Assembly: GCA_025458035.1 (NCBI GenBank)
Contig: JALOTH010000001.1
Span: 1 to 52,388 of the forward strand
Reading direction: 5' to 3'
DNA: 52,388 nucleotides
DNA from: Rhodospirillales bacterium
Lineage (GTDB): Bacteria; Pseudomonadota; Alphaproteobacteria; Rhodospirillales; Defluviicoccaceae
In this document: piece by piece, positions 32,995 through 42,052 of the stretch
Layout of the letters: the number at the start of each line of letters is the position of its first letter
Position numbering within the stretch: position 1 is the first letter of the stretch
The notes under the pieces: model-generated
What the model was told of the DNA's origin: nothing
Databases searched by the model: none
What the model saw: only the letters and a program-made list of their open reading frames with translations
Position numbers and translations under genes: made by a program

Positions 32995-35466
32995 TCACAG
33001 TTGGCTGAGCGCCGCCCTCGCCTCGTCGATGCCGGGGTAGGTCGCCCCGTCAACCACGGCGCGTTCCAGAACCTGCCGCGCCATCTGCTTCTCGCCCAGA
33101 TCGCGCAGAACCATGCCGAGGTGGTACTGAAGCTGCGGCAAGTCCGACCGCAGCTTCACCGCCCGCTCCAGGTTGACCCGAGCCTGCGCCAGATCGCCGG
33201 CGCGATACTGCAACCAGCCGAGGGTATCGACGAACAGCGGATTGGTGGACGTCTCGAACCGCTTGGCAAGGGTCAGTGCCCGCTGCACCGCCGCCATGTC
33301 CTTCGGGCGGAAGTCGGCGACGAGAGCACCGTAGTTGTTGATCGCCACCTCAAGGTCCGGGTGGCTCTGTAGCAGGGTGTCGTAGACATCGATGGCGGCC
33401 TGGTGTTTGCCGGCAGACTCGAGTGCCGCCGCATGGGCCACCATCAGGCCGGTATTCTGAGGGTCCTCGGCAAGGCCGCTGCGGGTGACCTCCACCGCCT
33501 TCTCCGGCCGCCCGGTGCGGCTGTACAAGCGCGCCAGGTTCAGGTACGGCACGACCCAGCGCGGCTTCGCCTGAATCGCCGCCAGCAGCGAAGCCTCCGC
33601 CGCCGCCAGCTGGTCTTGTGCCGTCAGCAGTTCACCCAGCAAGTTGTGAGTGACGGCGTTCTGCGGGTGTTGTTGCGCATGCGCGCGCAAGAACGCCAGT
33701 GCGTCTTCGGGCTTTTGCTGCGCCAGCATCGAGCGGGTGATGGCGGCAATGAGTTCCGATGCGTCGGGATCGGTGGCCAAGGCCCGCTTGAAGGCGGCGA
33801 TCGCCTCAGGATGATTGCCGCGTGCCTGCTGATAGCCGCCTTCCAGGCTGTCGGCGAGGCGCTGGTTGTCCGGGTTCTCACGCAAGCTGGCGATGATCGC
33901 CTCCGCCTCGGTCCATCGCTTTTCGTCGATGAGCAGCGCGGCGCGGGCGCCGGCGGCCTGGGTGGTTCCGGCGTCCTTCGGGGCCTCTTCGAGGAGCTTG
34001 AGCGCGGCGGCGCGGTTGCCGCGCTGCGCCAGCATGGCGGCGAGGCGCAGGCGCAGGTCGGTATCGCGAGGATCGAGTTGCACAAGACGCTGAAGGGTGT
34101 CGAGGCCAAGTTCGGTCTGTCCGCCCTGGAACTGGGCATCGGCCTGCAGCTTCAGCGCCGGGATCGAGTCCGGCGCGTTGCGCAGCACCGTCCGCACATC
34201 GCCGAGCGCCGCCTGATGATCGCCGCGCGCCAGCGCCAGCCGGGCGCGGATCATCAGCGCCTCGGAGTTGGACGGATCCTCCTTGATCACTTCGCCGGCG
34301 AGCGCGCCGGCAGCGGCGGCATCGCCCCTCGCCAGCATCAGCCGGGCCAGCCCGACGCGTGCCGCCAATCCGGCCGGCTTCGTTTCCTCCCGCTCGACGA
34401 CGGCCCGCAGCACGGCCTCCGCCAGCTCGGGCTTGTTGTTGGCGTTGTAGAGATCGGCGAGCTTGAAGGGGAACGCGGTCTCGCCCGGTTCCGCCGCCAT
34501 CAGCGCCTTCAGCTCCTTTTCGGCATCCTCGAAACTGCGCCGCTGTGCCAGCAGGTCGATGAGCACCAGCTTGGCGTCCTTGCCGCCGATCCCCTGCGCC
34601 ACCGTATCGCGGAGCAGCTTCTCGGCATCACCGATGTTGTCCTTGGCGGCATAAATGCGGGCCAGTTGCGTCCGATAGGCGATGTTCTGCGGATCGATGG
34701 CGATCAGTTCGCGGTAGACGCTTTCGACGCCGGCGAGGTCGTTGCGCTGCGCGTGTAGCTTGATCTTGACGAGGCGCAATTGAACGCTGGCCGGGTGACG
34801 CGCCAGTGCCGCGTCGAGGGTTTCGAGTGCGCGGTCAGGCTGGTTGTCGCGCATGTCGATGGCCGCCAGCATCGCCACCCCGTCGAGATTGTCGGGGTCG
34901 AGACCCAGTGCCTCCTGGGTCAGCGCCCGCGCCGTCGCCAGATCATCCTTGCGCAAGGCGATGGTCGCCCGCAGCAGCAGCACGCCCGGATCCTTGGGAT
35001 CGATTTCGCTGGCGATGCGCGCCTGCTCTTCAGCCTTGTCGTAGGTGTTGCCGAGCAGGTAGAGCTGTCCGAGCTTGACCTGCGAGGGTAGATGCCGGGG
35101 ATCCTGCTGGGCCGCCTTCGCATAGTTGTTGAGAGCGCCGCGCCAGTTCTGGTTGCGTTCGTGGATCTGCGCCACGTAGTACAAAGCTTCGACGTTGCCC
35201 GGGTTGATCTTGAGGGCGTTGCGGAACTCCACTCGCGCTTTTTCGAATTCCTGCGCTTGAAACAGTTCCTTGCCGCGATCGATATGGCGTGCCTCGCGTT
35301 CCTCGGCGCCACCGCAGGCGACAACGGCCGCCAGGACGAGGACAAACACCGCGATCGCCTGCAACCGGCGGCCGGCCCAGCCGGCGATGGCCCGCCAATC
35401 GCCGGAGCGGCGGCCTTGCAACCGCAGCCGAGCGTGCCGATACCCCAGTTTCTGTGCTTCAGTCAT
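32995..35466 (-). CDS. prsT: TPR-repeat lipoprotein of the exosortase system (PrsT-like)
   Basis: A protein of about 823 aa made almost entirely of tetratricopeptide repeats (for example FRNALKINPGNVEALYYVAQ and the many A-L-x3-P-x2 units through to the C-terminus). It follows a hydrophobic N-terminal segment and lipobox LAAVVAC with Cys51. This matches the large PEP-CTERM-system TPR lipoproteins named PrsT, which sit beside exosortase genes and are thought to act in polysaccharide export or protein sorting. I chose the ATG at 35464-35466 because AGGA lies 5 bases upstream; the open frame extends to 35658 but that part looks non-coding. It is divergent from the exosortase gene, which supports the assignment. 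Confidence 0.85.
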   Translation of the reverse strand: MTEAQKLGYRHARLRLQGRRSGDWRAIAGWAGRRLQAIAVFVLVLAAVVACGGAEEREARHIDRGKELFQAQEFEKARVEFRNALKINPGNVEALYYVAQIHERNQNWRGALNNYAKAAQQDPRHLPSQVKLGQLYLLGNTYDKAEEQARIASEIDPKDPGVLLLRATIALRKDDLATARALTQEALGLDPDNLDGVAMLAAIDMRDNQPDRALETLDAALARHPASVQLRLVKIKLHAQRNDLAGVESVYRELIAIDPQNIAYRTQLARIYAAKDNIGDAEKLLRDTVAQGIGGKDAKLVLIDLLAQRRSFEDAEKELKALMAAEPGETAFPFKLADLYNANNKPELAEAVLRAVVEREETKPAGLAARVGLARLMLARGDAAAAGALAGEVIKEDPSNSEALMIRARLALARGDHQAALGDVRTVLRNAPDSIPALKLQADAQFQGGQTELGLDTLQRLVQLDPRDTDLRLRLAAMLAQRGNRAAALKLLEEAPKDAGTTQAAGARAALLIDEKRWTEAEAIIASLRENPDNQRLADSLEGGYQQARGNHPEAIAAFKRALATDPDASELIAAITRSMLAQQKPEDALAFLRAHAQQHPQNAVTHNLLGELLTAQDQLAAAEASLLAAIQAKPRWVVPYLNLARLYSRTGRPEKAVEVTRSGLAEDPQNTGLMVAHAAALESAGKHQAAIDVYDTLLQSHPDLEVAINNYGALVADFRPKDMAAVQRALTLAKRFETSTNPLFVDTLGWLQYRAGDLAQARVNLERAVKLRSDLPQLQYHLGMVLRDLGEKQMARQVLERAVVDGATYPGIDEARAALSQL

Positions 35467-35875
35467 CGTCATCCTGCGTGTGTGTGTGATAAACCCCGAG
35501 TGCTGGGCAGCATCGTAGCGCAAGCGGGTGTCGCCGGAACGGCGCAAGAGCATCGGACAATCCCCCTTGAGGCGTGATCCACCCACACTGGCGCAACCAC
35601 GCCGCCTTCGCTGCCACGGCCGACGGGCGATCATCGCGAAAGTGAACGTCAGATGCAATGTCGGGTTGATGTTTGTGGTGGCGATGCACGATTACGATTT
35701 TTTAATTTCCGCAGACGGTCCGTTTCGTTGCCATGGCCGGCTCGGGCACGGTAAGCTTTCGCGGTATGCGTGACTTGTTAAGTGATTGTTCGCGCTCTAG
35801 GGGTTACGACATCTCACGCTCGCGTCCACGCTTCCGCACATTCGGCGCGACTTGGCCATTCGGCGAGGCATGAGC
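35467..35875. other. Divergent intergenic region between the TPR lipoprotein and exosortase genes
   Basis: About 400 bases without a convincing gene if the starts above are right. It includes a (TG)n tract at 35477-35489, just upstream of the TPR gene on its own strand, and an A+T-rich patch around 35690-35712 that may hold promoters. I did not find a clear -35/-10 pair for either gene. Short open frames here have no ribosome sites. Confidence 0.4.
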
Positions 35876-37456
35876 ATGCAGGAACTGGCTGTGAACGGTC
35901 GCATGGCATCACGCCCGACGGTGCTGTTCTGGCTCGGCGCGGCGGCGTTCGTCGCGATGATGGGCTACGTATTCGAGGCGGGCCTCGCCGAAATGGCGCG
36001 GGAATGGCAGAACCCGGAGTATGGCCATGCCTACTTCATTCCGGTCATCAGCCTGTTCCTGATCTGGCAGAAGCGGCATGTGCTGAAGACGCTGGCCTGG
36101 CAGCCGTCGTGGCTGGGGCTGCTGGTTTTCGCCGCGGGCCTCAGTCTGGGCCTGATCGGCGAGTTGAGCACCCTGTTCGTCATCGTCCAGTACGGCTTCG
36201 TCATCACCCTGATCGGCGGCATCCTCGCGCTCACCGGATGGCCGGTGACGCGACTGTTGTGGGCACCGCTGCTGTTCCTCGTGTTCATGGTGCCGCTTCC
36301 GGATTTCCTCTACCAGCAGCTGTCGACACGGTTGCAGCTGGTGTCATCGGAACTCGGTGCCGCGATCATCCGCGCTCTCGGCATCAGCGTCTTCGTCGAG
36401 GGCAACGTCATCGACCTCGGCGTCTATCAATTACAGGTCGTCGAAGCCTGCAACGGGCTTCGCTACCTGTTTCCGCTGATGACGATCGCGTTTATCGCCG
36501 CCTATTTCTTCCGCGCGCCGCTGTGGAAAAAAATCGTGATCTTCGCGTCGAGCGTGCCGATCGCCATCCTGATGAACAGCTTCCGCATCGGCGTCATCGG
36601 CGTGCTGGTGGAACTTTCCGGGATCAGTGCCGCCGAGGGCTTTCTGCATTTCTTTGAGGGATGGGCGGTGTTCATGCTGTGCATCGGCATCCTTCTCGCC
36701 GAAATGGCGCTGCTCGCCCGCGTCGGCCCCAATCCGCAGCCGCTGAGCCAGTTGTTTACCATCGAAACGGAGCCCGCGCCGCCCGGCCGGCCGGCGATCG
36801 CCCAGCCGCGCCTGAACACGCCGTTCACCATCGCGCTGGCGCTGCTGATCGCTGCCGCGCTGCTGTCGGACACGCTGAAGCAGCGTCAGGAGGAGGCGCT
36901 GGCGCGGCAGAGTTTCGTCAACTTCCCGCTGCAGCTCGGCAGCTGGCAGGGCCGGCATGACCGGCTGGAAGACATGTACATCGATGTCTTGAAGTTCGAC
37001 GACTACCTGCTCGCCGATTTCCACGGGCCGGAACGCGAATACATCAATCTTTACGTCGCCTATTACGCATCGCAGCGCAAAGGGCAGTCGGCGCATTCGC
37101 CGCGCACCTGCATCCCCGGCGGCGGCTGGGAGATCGCCGATCTGACAACGGTGACGATCCCGCCAGCGCGCGCCGGCGACCAGCCGTTCAAGGTCAACCG
37201 GCTGGTCATCCAGCGCAACCGCGAGCGGCAACTGGTCTACTACTGGTTCAAGGAACGCGAGCGCCTGGTCACCAACGAGTACGTCGTCAAGGCGCTGCTG
37301 TTCTGGGATGCGCTGACGCGCAACCGCACCGATGGTGCGCTGATCCGCCTGACCACGTTCGTCGATGCCGGCGACAACATCGACGTCATTGACCGCCGCA
37401 TGACGGAGTTCGCCCGCCTTGTCCAGGACGCGCTGCTCCCCTATGCGCCCGACTGA
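35876..37456 (+). CDS. Exosortase fused to an EpsI domain
   Basis: The N-terminal 290 residues are a multi-span membrane exosortase. The predicted catalytic triad is Cys192 in VVEACNGLRYLFPL, Arg237 in MNSFRIGVIG and His258 in GFLHFFEGW, matching the conserved Cys-Arg-His of the family. Residues from about 320 form an EpsI domain with FPLQLGSWQGR, YINLYVAYYASQRKGQSAHSPRTCIPGGGW and VYYWFKERER. Exosortases cleave C-terminal sorting tags (PEP-CTERM, VPLPA-CTERM) in exopolysaccharide producers. Fused forms occur in the XrtA and XrtD types; I cannot decide between them. The ATG at 35876 has GAGG 7 bases upstream. No protein with a matching sorting tag is encoded in the window. Confidence 0.92.
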   Translation: MQELAVNGRMASRPTVLFWLGAAAFVAMMGYVFEAGLAEMAREWQNPEYGHAYFIPVISLFLIWQKRHVLKTLAWQPSWLGLLVFAAGLSLGLIGELSTLFVIVQYGFVITLIGGILALTGWPVTRLLWAPLLFLVFMVPLPDFLYQQLSTRLQLVSSELGAAIIRALGISVFVEGNVIDLGVYQLQVVEACNGLRYLFPLMTIAFIAAYFFRAPLWKKIVIFASSVPIAILMNSFRIGVIGVLVELSGISAAEGFLHFFEGWAVFMLCIGILLAEMALLARVGPNPQPLSQLFTIETEPAPPGRPAIAQPRLNTPFTIALALLIAAALLSDTLKQRQEEALARQSFVNFPLQLGSWQGRHDRLEDMYIDVLKFDDYLLADFHGPEREYINLYVAYYASQRKGQSAHSPRTCIPGGGWEIADLTTVTIPPARAGDQPFKVNRLVIQRNRERQLVYYWFKERERLVTNEYVVKALLFWDALTRNRTDGALIRLTTFVDAGDNIDVIDRRMTEFARLVQDALLPYAPD

Positions 37457-37508
37457 CGGCCCCGCGGACACACGGCGTCCACCCCATTAGCGGAGCCGGT
37501 TCCGGAAC

Positions 37509-39137
37509 ATGGCCTACGTTCTCACGCTCGCCGTCAGCCTGTTCGTCGCGATGGCGCTGATCCCGCCGCTGGCGCGCTTCGCTGGCCGGCTGCGGCTCGA
37601 AGACATTCCCGATGCGCGCAAGCTGCATGCGCGGCCGATCCCGCGGGTCGGCGGCATTGCCATCATCATCGGCGTGGCGACGGCGGTGCTGCTGTGGGTG
37701 CCGTTCGACCGCTGGATCGTCGGTTACCTCGTGGGGGTGATCGTCATCAGTCTGTTCGGCGTCTGGGACGACCGGAGTGATCTGGATTACCGCCTGAAGT
37801 TCCTCGGGCAGTTTCTTGCCGCCGGGGCCGTCGTCGGCATCGGCGGCGTGCACATCTCGTTCCTGCCGCTGCTCGATGGCTGGGTGCTGCCACCGGCGCT
37901 GGCGATGCCGCTGACCATCTTCGTGCTGGTCGCCATCACCAACGCCATCAACCTGACCGACGGCCTCGATGGTCTGGCCGGCGGCACGACGCTGCTGGCG
38001 GTGGCCTGCATCGCCTTGCTCTCCTACCTCGATGACGACCAGACCTTGCTGATCATCAGCCTCGGCCTGATCGGCGCGCTGTTCGGGTTTCTGCGCTACA
38101 ATTCGTATCCGGCGCGGGTTTTCCTCGGCGACACCGGCAGCCAGTTCCTCGGCTTCAGCGCCGCCGTGCTGGCGATCGACCTGACGCAGACCAGCAACAC
38201 CGCCCTGAGCCCGGCCCTGCCGCTGCTGCTGCTGGGACTTCCCATCCTCGATACGCTGGTGGTGATGACCCAGCGCATGCTCGAAGGCCGTTCGCCGTTC
38301 AAGCCGGACCGGACCCACCTTCATCACCGGCTGCTGTCGGTCGGCCTCGATCACTATGAAGCGGTGCTGCTGATCTACGCGATTCAAACCCTGCTGATCT
38401 GCTCCGCCTTCTTCTTTCGCTTCGAGCACGACTCCGTGTTGATCGGAATCTACCTCGCGCTCTCGGCGGTCATCGTCATTCCGCTTCTGGTGATGCGCCA
38501 GCGCGGCTGGACGGTCCGTCGCCCGGCTGTCGACGATCACTTCCTGGCGCGGGCGGCTGCGGTGCTGGAGGAGCGGCGGACGCTGAAGCGGGTGCCGCTG
38601 ATGTTCATTGGTGTGGCCGTCCCGGGATTGCTGCTGTTCAGTGCCGCCGGCTGTGAACACGTTTCCCCGGATCTTGGCATGGCCGCCGCCGGCTGCCTGC
38701 TGCTGATGGCGATGACGCTGATCGTGCCGAGCTTCGGTCAGGGAGTGGTCGACCGCCTGGCCGTCTACACCACGGCCTCGTTCGCCGTGTTTCTCATGGC
38801 AACGCAAGTCCCGCTGGCGGATGCGGGGACGAAGGCGCTGCCCATCTTCTATGGCGTGCTGGCCTGCGCCGTCGCTGCCACGGTGCGCTTTTCCGATGGG
38901 CGCAATTTCAGCGTCAGCTCATTGGATTTCCTCGTCATCGTTGTCGTCGTTCTGCTCACCCTTGTCGCCGGCGCCGCCGAAGCCGACCCGGTGTTCGTCA
39001 AGATCGCCCTGCAGCTCGTCGTCGTGTTCTACGCTTGCGAGATGTTGATGGTGCACGCGGCCGTCTACTGGCGCGTGGTCAAGATCGCTTCCGCGGCGGC
39101 CCTGTGCGTGTTCGCCGCCCGCGCCCTGCTCGCCTGA
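37509..39137 (+). CDS. Undecaprenyl-phosphate sugar-1-phosphate transferase (WecA/MraY family) with long C-terminal extension
   Basis: A membrane transferase that starts polysaccharide chains by moving a sugar-1-phosphate (GlcNAc-1-P in WecA) from its UDP form to the lipid carrier. Motifs are KLHARPIPRVGG, FGVWDDRSDL (metal-binding DD), NAINLTDGLDGLAGG, VFLGDTGSQFLGF and the HIHH-like HLHHRLL. The core ends near residue 340. A further 200 residues hold about six more hydrophobic segments (MFIGVAVPGLLLFSAAG, LDFLVIVVVVLLTLVAGAAE), making the protein much longer than E. coli WecA. It lies 52 bases after the exosortase gene, probably in the same operon, and is the likely initiating enzyme of the locus. 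Confidence 0.9.
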   Translation: MAYVLTLAVSLFVAMALIPPLARFAGRLRLEDIPDARKLHARPIPRVGGIAIIIGVATAVLLWVPFDRWIVGYLVGVIVISLFGVWDDRSDLDYRLKFLGQFLAAGAVVGIGGVHISFLPLLDGWVLPPALAMPLTIFVLVAITNAINLTDGLDGLAGGTTLLAVACIALLSYLDDDQTLLIISLGLIGALFGFLRYNSYPARVFLGDTGSQFLGFSAAVLAIDLTQTSNTALSPALPLLLLGLPILDTLVVMTQRMLEGRSPFKPDRTHLHHRLLSVGLDHYEAVLLIYAIQTLLICSAFFFRFEHDSVLIGIYLALSAVIVIPLLVMRQRGWTVRRPAVDDHFLARAAAVLEERRTLKRVPLMFIGVAVPGLLLFSAAGCEHVSPDLGMAAAGCLLLMAMTLIVPSFGQGVVDRLAVYTTASFAVFLMATQVPLADAGTKALPIFYGVLACAVAATVRFSDGRNFSVSSLDFLVIVVVVLLTLVAGAAEADPVFVKIALQLVVVFYACEMLMVHAAVYWRVVKIASAAALCVFAARALLA

Positions 39138-39153
39138 ACGCTGCCGGCGCCGG

Positions 39154-40677
39154 CTAATCCGCGCCGGGCGGGAACAGCCGGTCCAGCCGCTCCATCTCCG
39201 ACATGGCAATCTGCATCGGGTTGCCGGCAAGGATGCCGGCGACGTTGCGGAACGGGGCGCCCACGTGCATACCCTGACTGTCGATGACCAGTTCGCGGAT
39301 GTCCTTGTCGTGCCGGGAGCCGCGCATCTTCAGTACGGTGAGGCCGCGCCGCATCTCGCCGAACAGTTCGACATAGCGAAGCAGGACGATGGTGTCGGTG
39401 ATCGAGGAGATGTGGGCTTCCGTCACCGAGGTGCCGCCGGTCAGCGTCGGCGTTGTCGAGGTGAACAGGCCGGTCGTCTCCTTGTGCTTCATGAACGAGG
39501 TGACGGCGAGCACGAACTCGCGGAACCCACGCATCGTCGAAATGCGCTCAAGGGCGGAAAGGCTGTCCATGGCGAGGCGGTCCGGCTTGAAGCGGTCAAC
39601 CTCGCGTTTGATGCGCACGAGGTGATCCTCAAGGCTCATGGACTCCGGATACTCGCAGATCACCTTGAGCCGGCCTTCCGCTTCCAGCCGGTCGAAATCG
39701 ACGCCCCAGCCGATGGCATTGCGGCCCAACTGCTCGCGGCTCTCCTCATAGGCGAGCAGCAGGCAGCGTTCGCCCGCCTCGGCGCCACCATTGATGAAGT
39801 GGGTGACCATCAGCGTCTTGCCGGTTCCGGTGGCCCCGGACACCAGGATGATCGAATCCCGGAACAGACCGCCGCCGGTCATCTGGTCGAGCGCCTCGCT
39901 GCCGGAGGTGACGCGGGTGTCGCCGGAGCGTTGCTTGAGTTCGATCGCCGATAGCGGAATGACGATGATGCCGTCCTCCGGCATCACCGTAAACGGGTAT
40001 TCGCCCTTGTGATGGGTGGTGCCGCGAAACTTCAGAATCTCGATGGTGCGCCGCCGTTTCTCGTCCTCAAGGGCATTGCGCAGGATGATGACGTTGTCGG
40101 CCACGAATTCCTCGATGCCGTGGCGGGCGATGTCGCCGTACTCGTCGGTCCGCTCCGCCGTCATCACCGCGGTCACCGCCATGTTCTTCAGCGCCGAGGA
40201 GATCCGAAACAGCTCGAACCGCACCCGCGTCGGATCGGGGAACTGGCTGAAGATGGCGCCGATCGAGTCCAGCACCACCCGCTTGGCGCCGACATTGTGG
40301 ACCGCGTGCTCGATGCGGGCGAGCAGGGCGCCGAAGTCGTAGTCGCCGATGATCGACACCTCATGATGGGGTTCCGGCGAGGCATCGACGAAGGCCCAGC
40401 GCCCGGCTTCCTCCCACTGGGCGATGTTCCAGCCGAAACTGCGCATGTTGCGGCGGATATCGTTGGGCTGTTCCTCGAAGGTGACGAAAACGCCGTTCTC
40501 GTTGCCCTCGCGAATCCCGGCGGCGATGAACTGGGTGGCGAAGATGGTTTTTCCCGATCCGGCGGTGCCGGCGACGATCACCGTTCGGCCCACCGGCAGT
40601 CCGCCGTCGGCAATAAAGTCAAAGCCCGGAATCCCTGTTGGGATCTTGTGGACGCCATTGCCGGCCAACGTCGTCAT
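39154..40677 (-). CDS. kaiC: KaiC-type circadian clock ATPase/kinase
   Basis: A 507-aa double RecA-like ATPase with CI and CII halves. Walker A is GTAGSGKT (37-44) in CI and GATGTGKT in CII. Each half carries a catalytic acidic pair ([18 protein letters not shown]). The CII phosphorylation region reads [11 protein letters not shown] with Thr419, Ser424 and Ser425, so the second classical site is Ser rather than Thr. The segment [19 protein letters not shown] near the end aligns with the A-loop region that KaiA binds in cyanobacteria. In clocks, KaiC cycles between phosphorylation states and hydrolyses ATP slowly; outside cyanobacteria some KaiBC act as hourglass timers or stress regulators. 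Its start overlaps the kaiB stop as ATGA. Confidence 0.96.
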   Translation of the reverse strand: MTTLAGNGVHKIPTGIPGFDFIADGGLPVGRTVIVAGTAGSGKTIFATQFIAAGIREGNENGVFVTFEEQPNDIRRNMRSFGWNIAQWEEAGRWAFVDASPEPHHEVSIIGDYDFGALLARIEHAVHNVGAKRVVLDSIGAIFSQFPDPTRVRFELFRISSALKNMAVTAVMTAERTDEYGDIARHGIEEFVADNVIILRNALEDEKRRRTIEILKFRGTTHHKGEYPFTVMPEDGIIVIPLSAIELKQRSGDTRVTSGSEALDQMTGGGLFRDSIILVSGATGTGKTLMVTHFINGGAEAGERCLLLAYEESREQLGRNAIGWGVDFDRLEAEGRLKVICEYPESMSLEDHLVRIKREVDRFKPDRLAMDSLSALERISTMRGFREFVLAVTSFMKHKETTGLFTSTTPTLTGGTSVTEAHISSITDTIVLLRYVELFGEMRRGLTVLKMRGSRHDKDIRELVIDSQGMHVGAPFRNVAGILAGNPMQIAMSEMERLDRLFPPGAD

Positions 40678-40973
40678 GGTTTTTTCCCTTCTTCGGCGGG
40701 GTCGATGACCGAGAGGTCGAGCCCGATCAGCACGCGCTCGCGGTCGGACAGGTCACCGACAACGCGCCGGAGCGGTGGCGGCAGTTCCTTGACCAGTGTC
40801 GGTGTGGCAAAGATTTTCTCGTTTTCCGCGAGTTGTGGGCGTTCGAGAACGTCGATGACGGTCAGATCGTAGGTGCCGCCCAGTTCCTTCTCGCAGATCG
40901 CTCGCAGGCTCGAAATCGCTTGCTCCGTGCGCGGCGTTCGCCCCGCGATGTAGAGCTTCAGCAAGTGAGGCAT
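40674..40973 (-). CDS. kaiB: KaiB clock protein
   Basis: The 99-aa thioredoxin-like protein has the family's [21 protein letters not shown]-terminal strand-helix, [20 protein letters not shown] and [20 protein letters not shown], the part that switches fold in cyanobacterial KaiB to bind KaiC. A length near 100 aa is standard. It lies 3 bases after the KaiA-like gene and overlaps kaiC by 4 bases, so all three form one operon in the order KaiA-like, kaiB, kaiC. Confidence 0.95.
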   Translation of the reverse strand: MPHLLKLYIAGRTPRTEQAISSLRAICEKELGGTYDLTVIDVLERPQLAENEKIFATPTLVKELPPPLRRVVGDLSDRERVLIGLDLSVIDPAEEGKKP

Positions 40974-40976
40974 CGG

Positions 40977-41897
40977 TCAACGATCTCCAAGTGTTGGCGC
41001 GGCCGGCGGCATCGGTCGGCCGCTCAACGACGCTGATGGCAGCGGTCGTCCCCACGACAGCGATCGGTAGAAGAGGACGAGTTGCCCCATCAGTTGCAAA
41101 ACCAGCAGCTTTCCTTCCTCGATGTAGTCGAGCGCGCGGCGTGCGGCGCGGCTGTCACGCCCTTCGACGCGCGGCGCCAGCACGCCCTTGTGCAGTTCGA
41201 CGACGTCGCGGGGACCGGCGCCCAGCAGGCCCAGGCGATCGGCGATCGCGCTCAACGCCATCGTCGTTTCATGGTTCTCGCCGCGTCGCGGCGTAGCCGT
41301 TGCGGCGGCCACCACATCGTCCAGAATGCGTCCATAATCGATGATCAACTTGCGGAAATCAGCGGGATGGCGTTCGCGAACGGACGATTGGCCGAGGCTG
41401 CGCTCGGTGACCGACAGCTTGGCACCGGCAAAAATCGCCTGCAACGCCTCGACGTCACGATCGCGGATGCCTTCCTGGTGGTTGCGGTCAAGATCACTCA
41501 GATAGAAACCGCGTTCTATCGCAAAGCGAACGGCGCGGGCAAGCAGCGGCCGGTGTTCCTCCATTTCGCTGCGCACGAGGCAGTCCTGGGCTCCCGATCG
41601 CAGCGCCGCCAGGGCAACGGCATCATCGCGGCCATCGGTGATGATGATGATGGGGACCGTCGGTGCCCGCTGGCGGACATCGCCGATGGTGGCGAGCGCG
41701 TCGGCACCGCGCGCGCCGATATCCAGCAGGACGAGGTCGATGTCGTCGCCGTCAAGGCGGTCAAGGGCATCCGCCGGAGCGGCGAAGCGTTCAACGGAAT
41801 CAACCGCCAGCCCATGGCCGTCGATCGAAGCGACGGGCAGCGGCTCGCCATTGCCGGCCGCCTGCACGACCAGGACTTTCATCGCGCGATCGGGCAT
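40977..41897 (-). CDS. Degenerate receiver fused to a KaiA/RsbU-N-like helical domain
   Basis: The 306-aa protein has two parts. Residues 6-125 form a receiver-like domain: LVLLDIG keeps Asp59 and IIIITDGRDD follows, but the N-terminal acidic pair is replaced by QAAGN and the Lys position reads Arg109. It is therefore a pseudo- or atypical receiver. Residues about 179-280 are all-helical, with ADFRKLIIDYG, GAGPRDVVELHKGVL and an end with LLVLQLMGQLVLFYR. This order (aromatic pair, P-x-VVELH, EGR, YR at the end) resembles the C-terminal dimer domain of cyanobacterial KaiA and of RsbU N-termini. A KaiA-like activator of KaiC is inferred. The start at 41897 has GAGGGA six bases upstream. Confidence 0.75.
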   Translation of the reverse strand: MPDRAMKVLVVQAAGNGEPLPVASIDGHGLAVDSVERFAAPADALDRLDGDDIDLVLLDIGARGADALATIGDVRQRAPTVPIIIITDGRDDAVALAALRSGAQDCLVRSEMEEHRPLLARAVRFAIERGFYLSDLDRNHQEGIRDRDVEALQAIFAGAKLSVTERSLGQSSVRERHPADFRKLIIDYGRILDDVVAAATATPRRGENHETTMALSAIADRLGLLGAGPRDVVELHKGVLAPRVEGRDSRAARRALDYIEEGKLLVLQLMGQLVLFYRSLSWGRPLPSASLSGRPMPPAAPTLGDR

Positions 41898-42052
41898 GGG
41901 AAATCCCTCGAAGACAGCTACGAGCCTGCGGCGGTCGCGCCGTCCCCGTCCGCAGGTTCGGAGGCCGGCCTTTCCCGCTCTTTCATCGGCCGCAGTCCTA
42001 GCATATGAAGGGGCATGAAACCAATCTGCCACATGCCGGACGGCAGGCGGTA

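Noticed and set aside
35467-35658. N-terminal extension of the TPR lipoprotein
   Set aside because: It would put the lipobox over 110 residues from the start; the ATG at 35466 has a ribosome site.
35528-35773. 81-codon plus-strand frame in the divergent region before the exosortase
   Set aside because: No ribosome site, basic low-information sequence, no family resemblance.
39143-39154. 12-base palindrome GCCGGCGCCGGC between convergent wecA-type and kaiC genes
   Set aside because: It has no loop and no T-run, and such palindromes are common at this base composition; not called a terminator.
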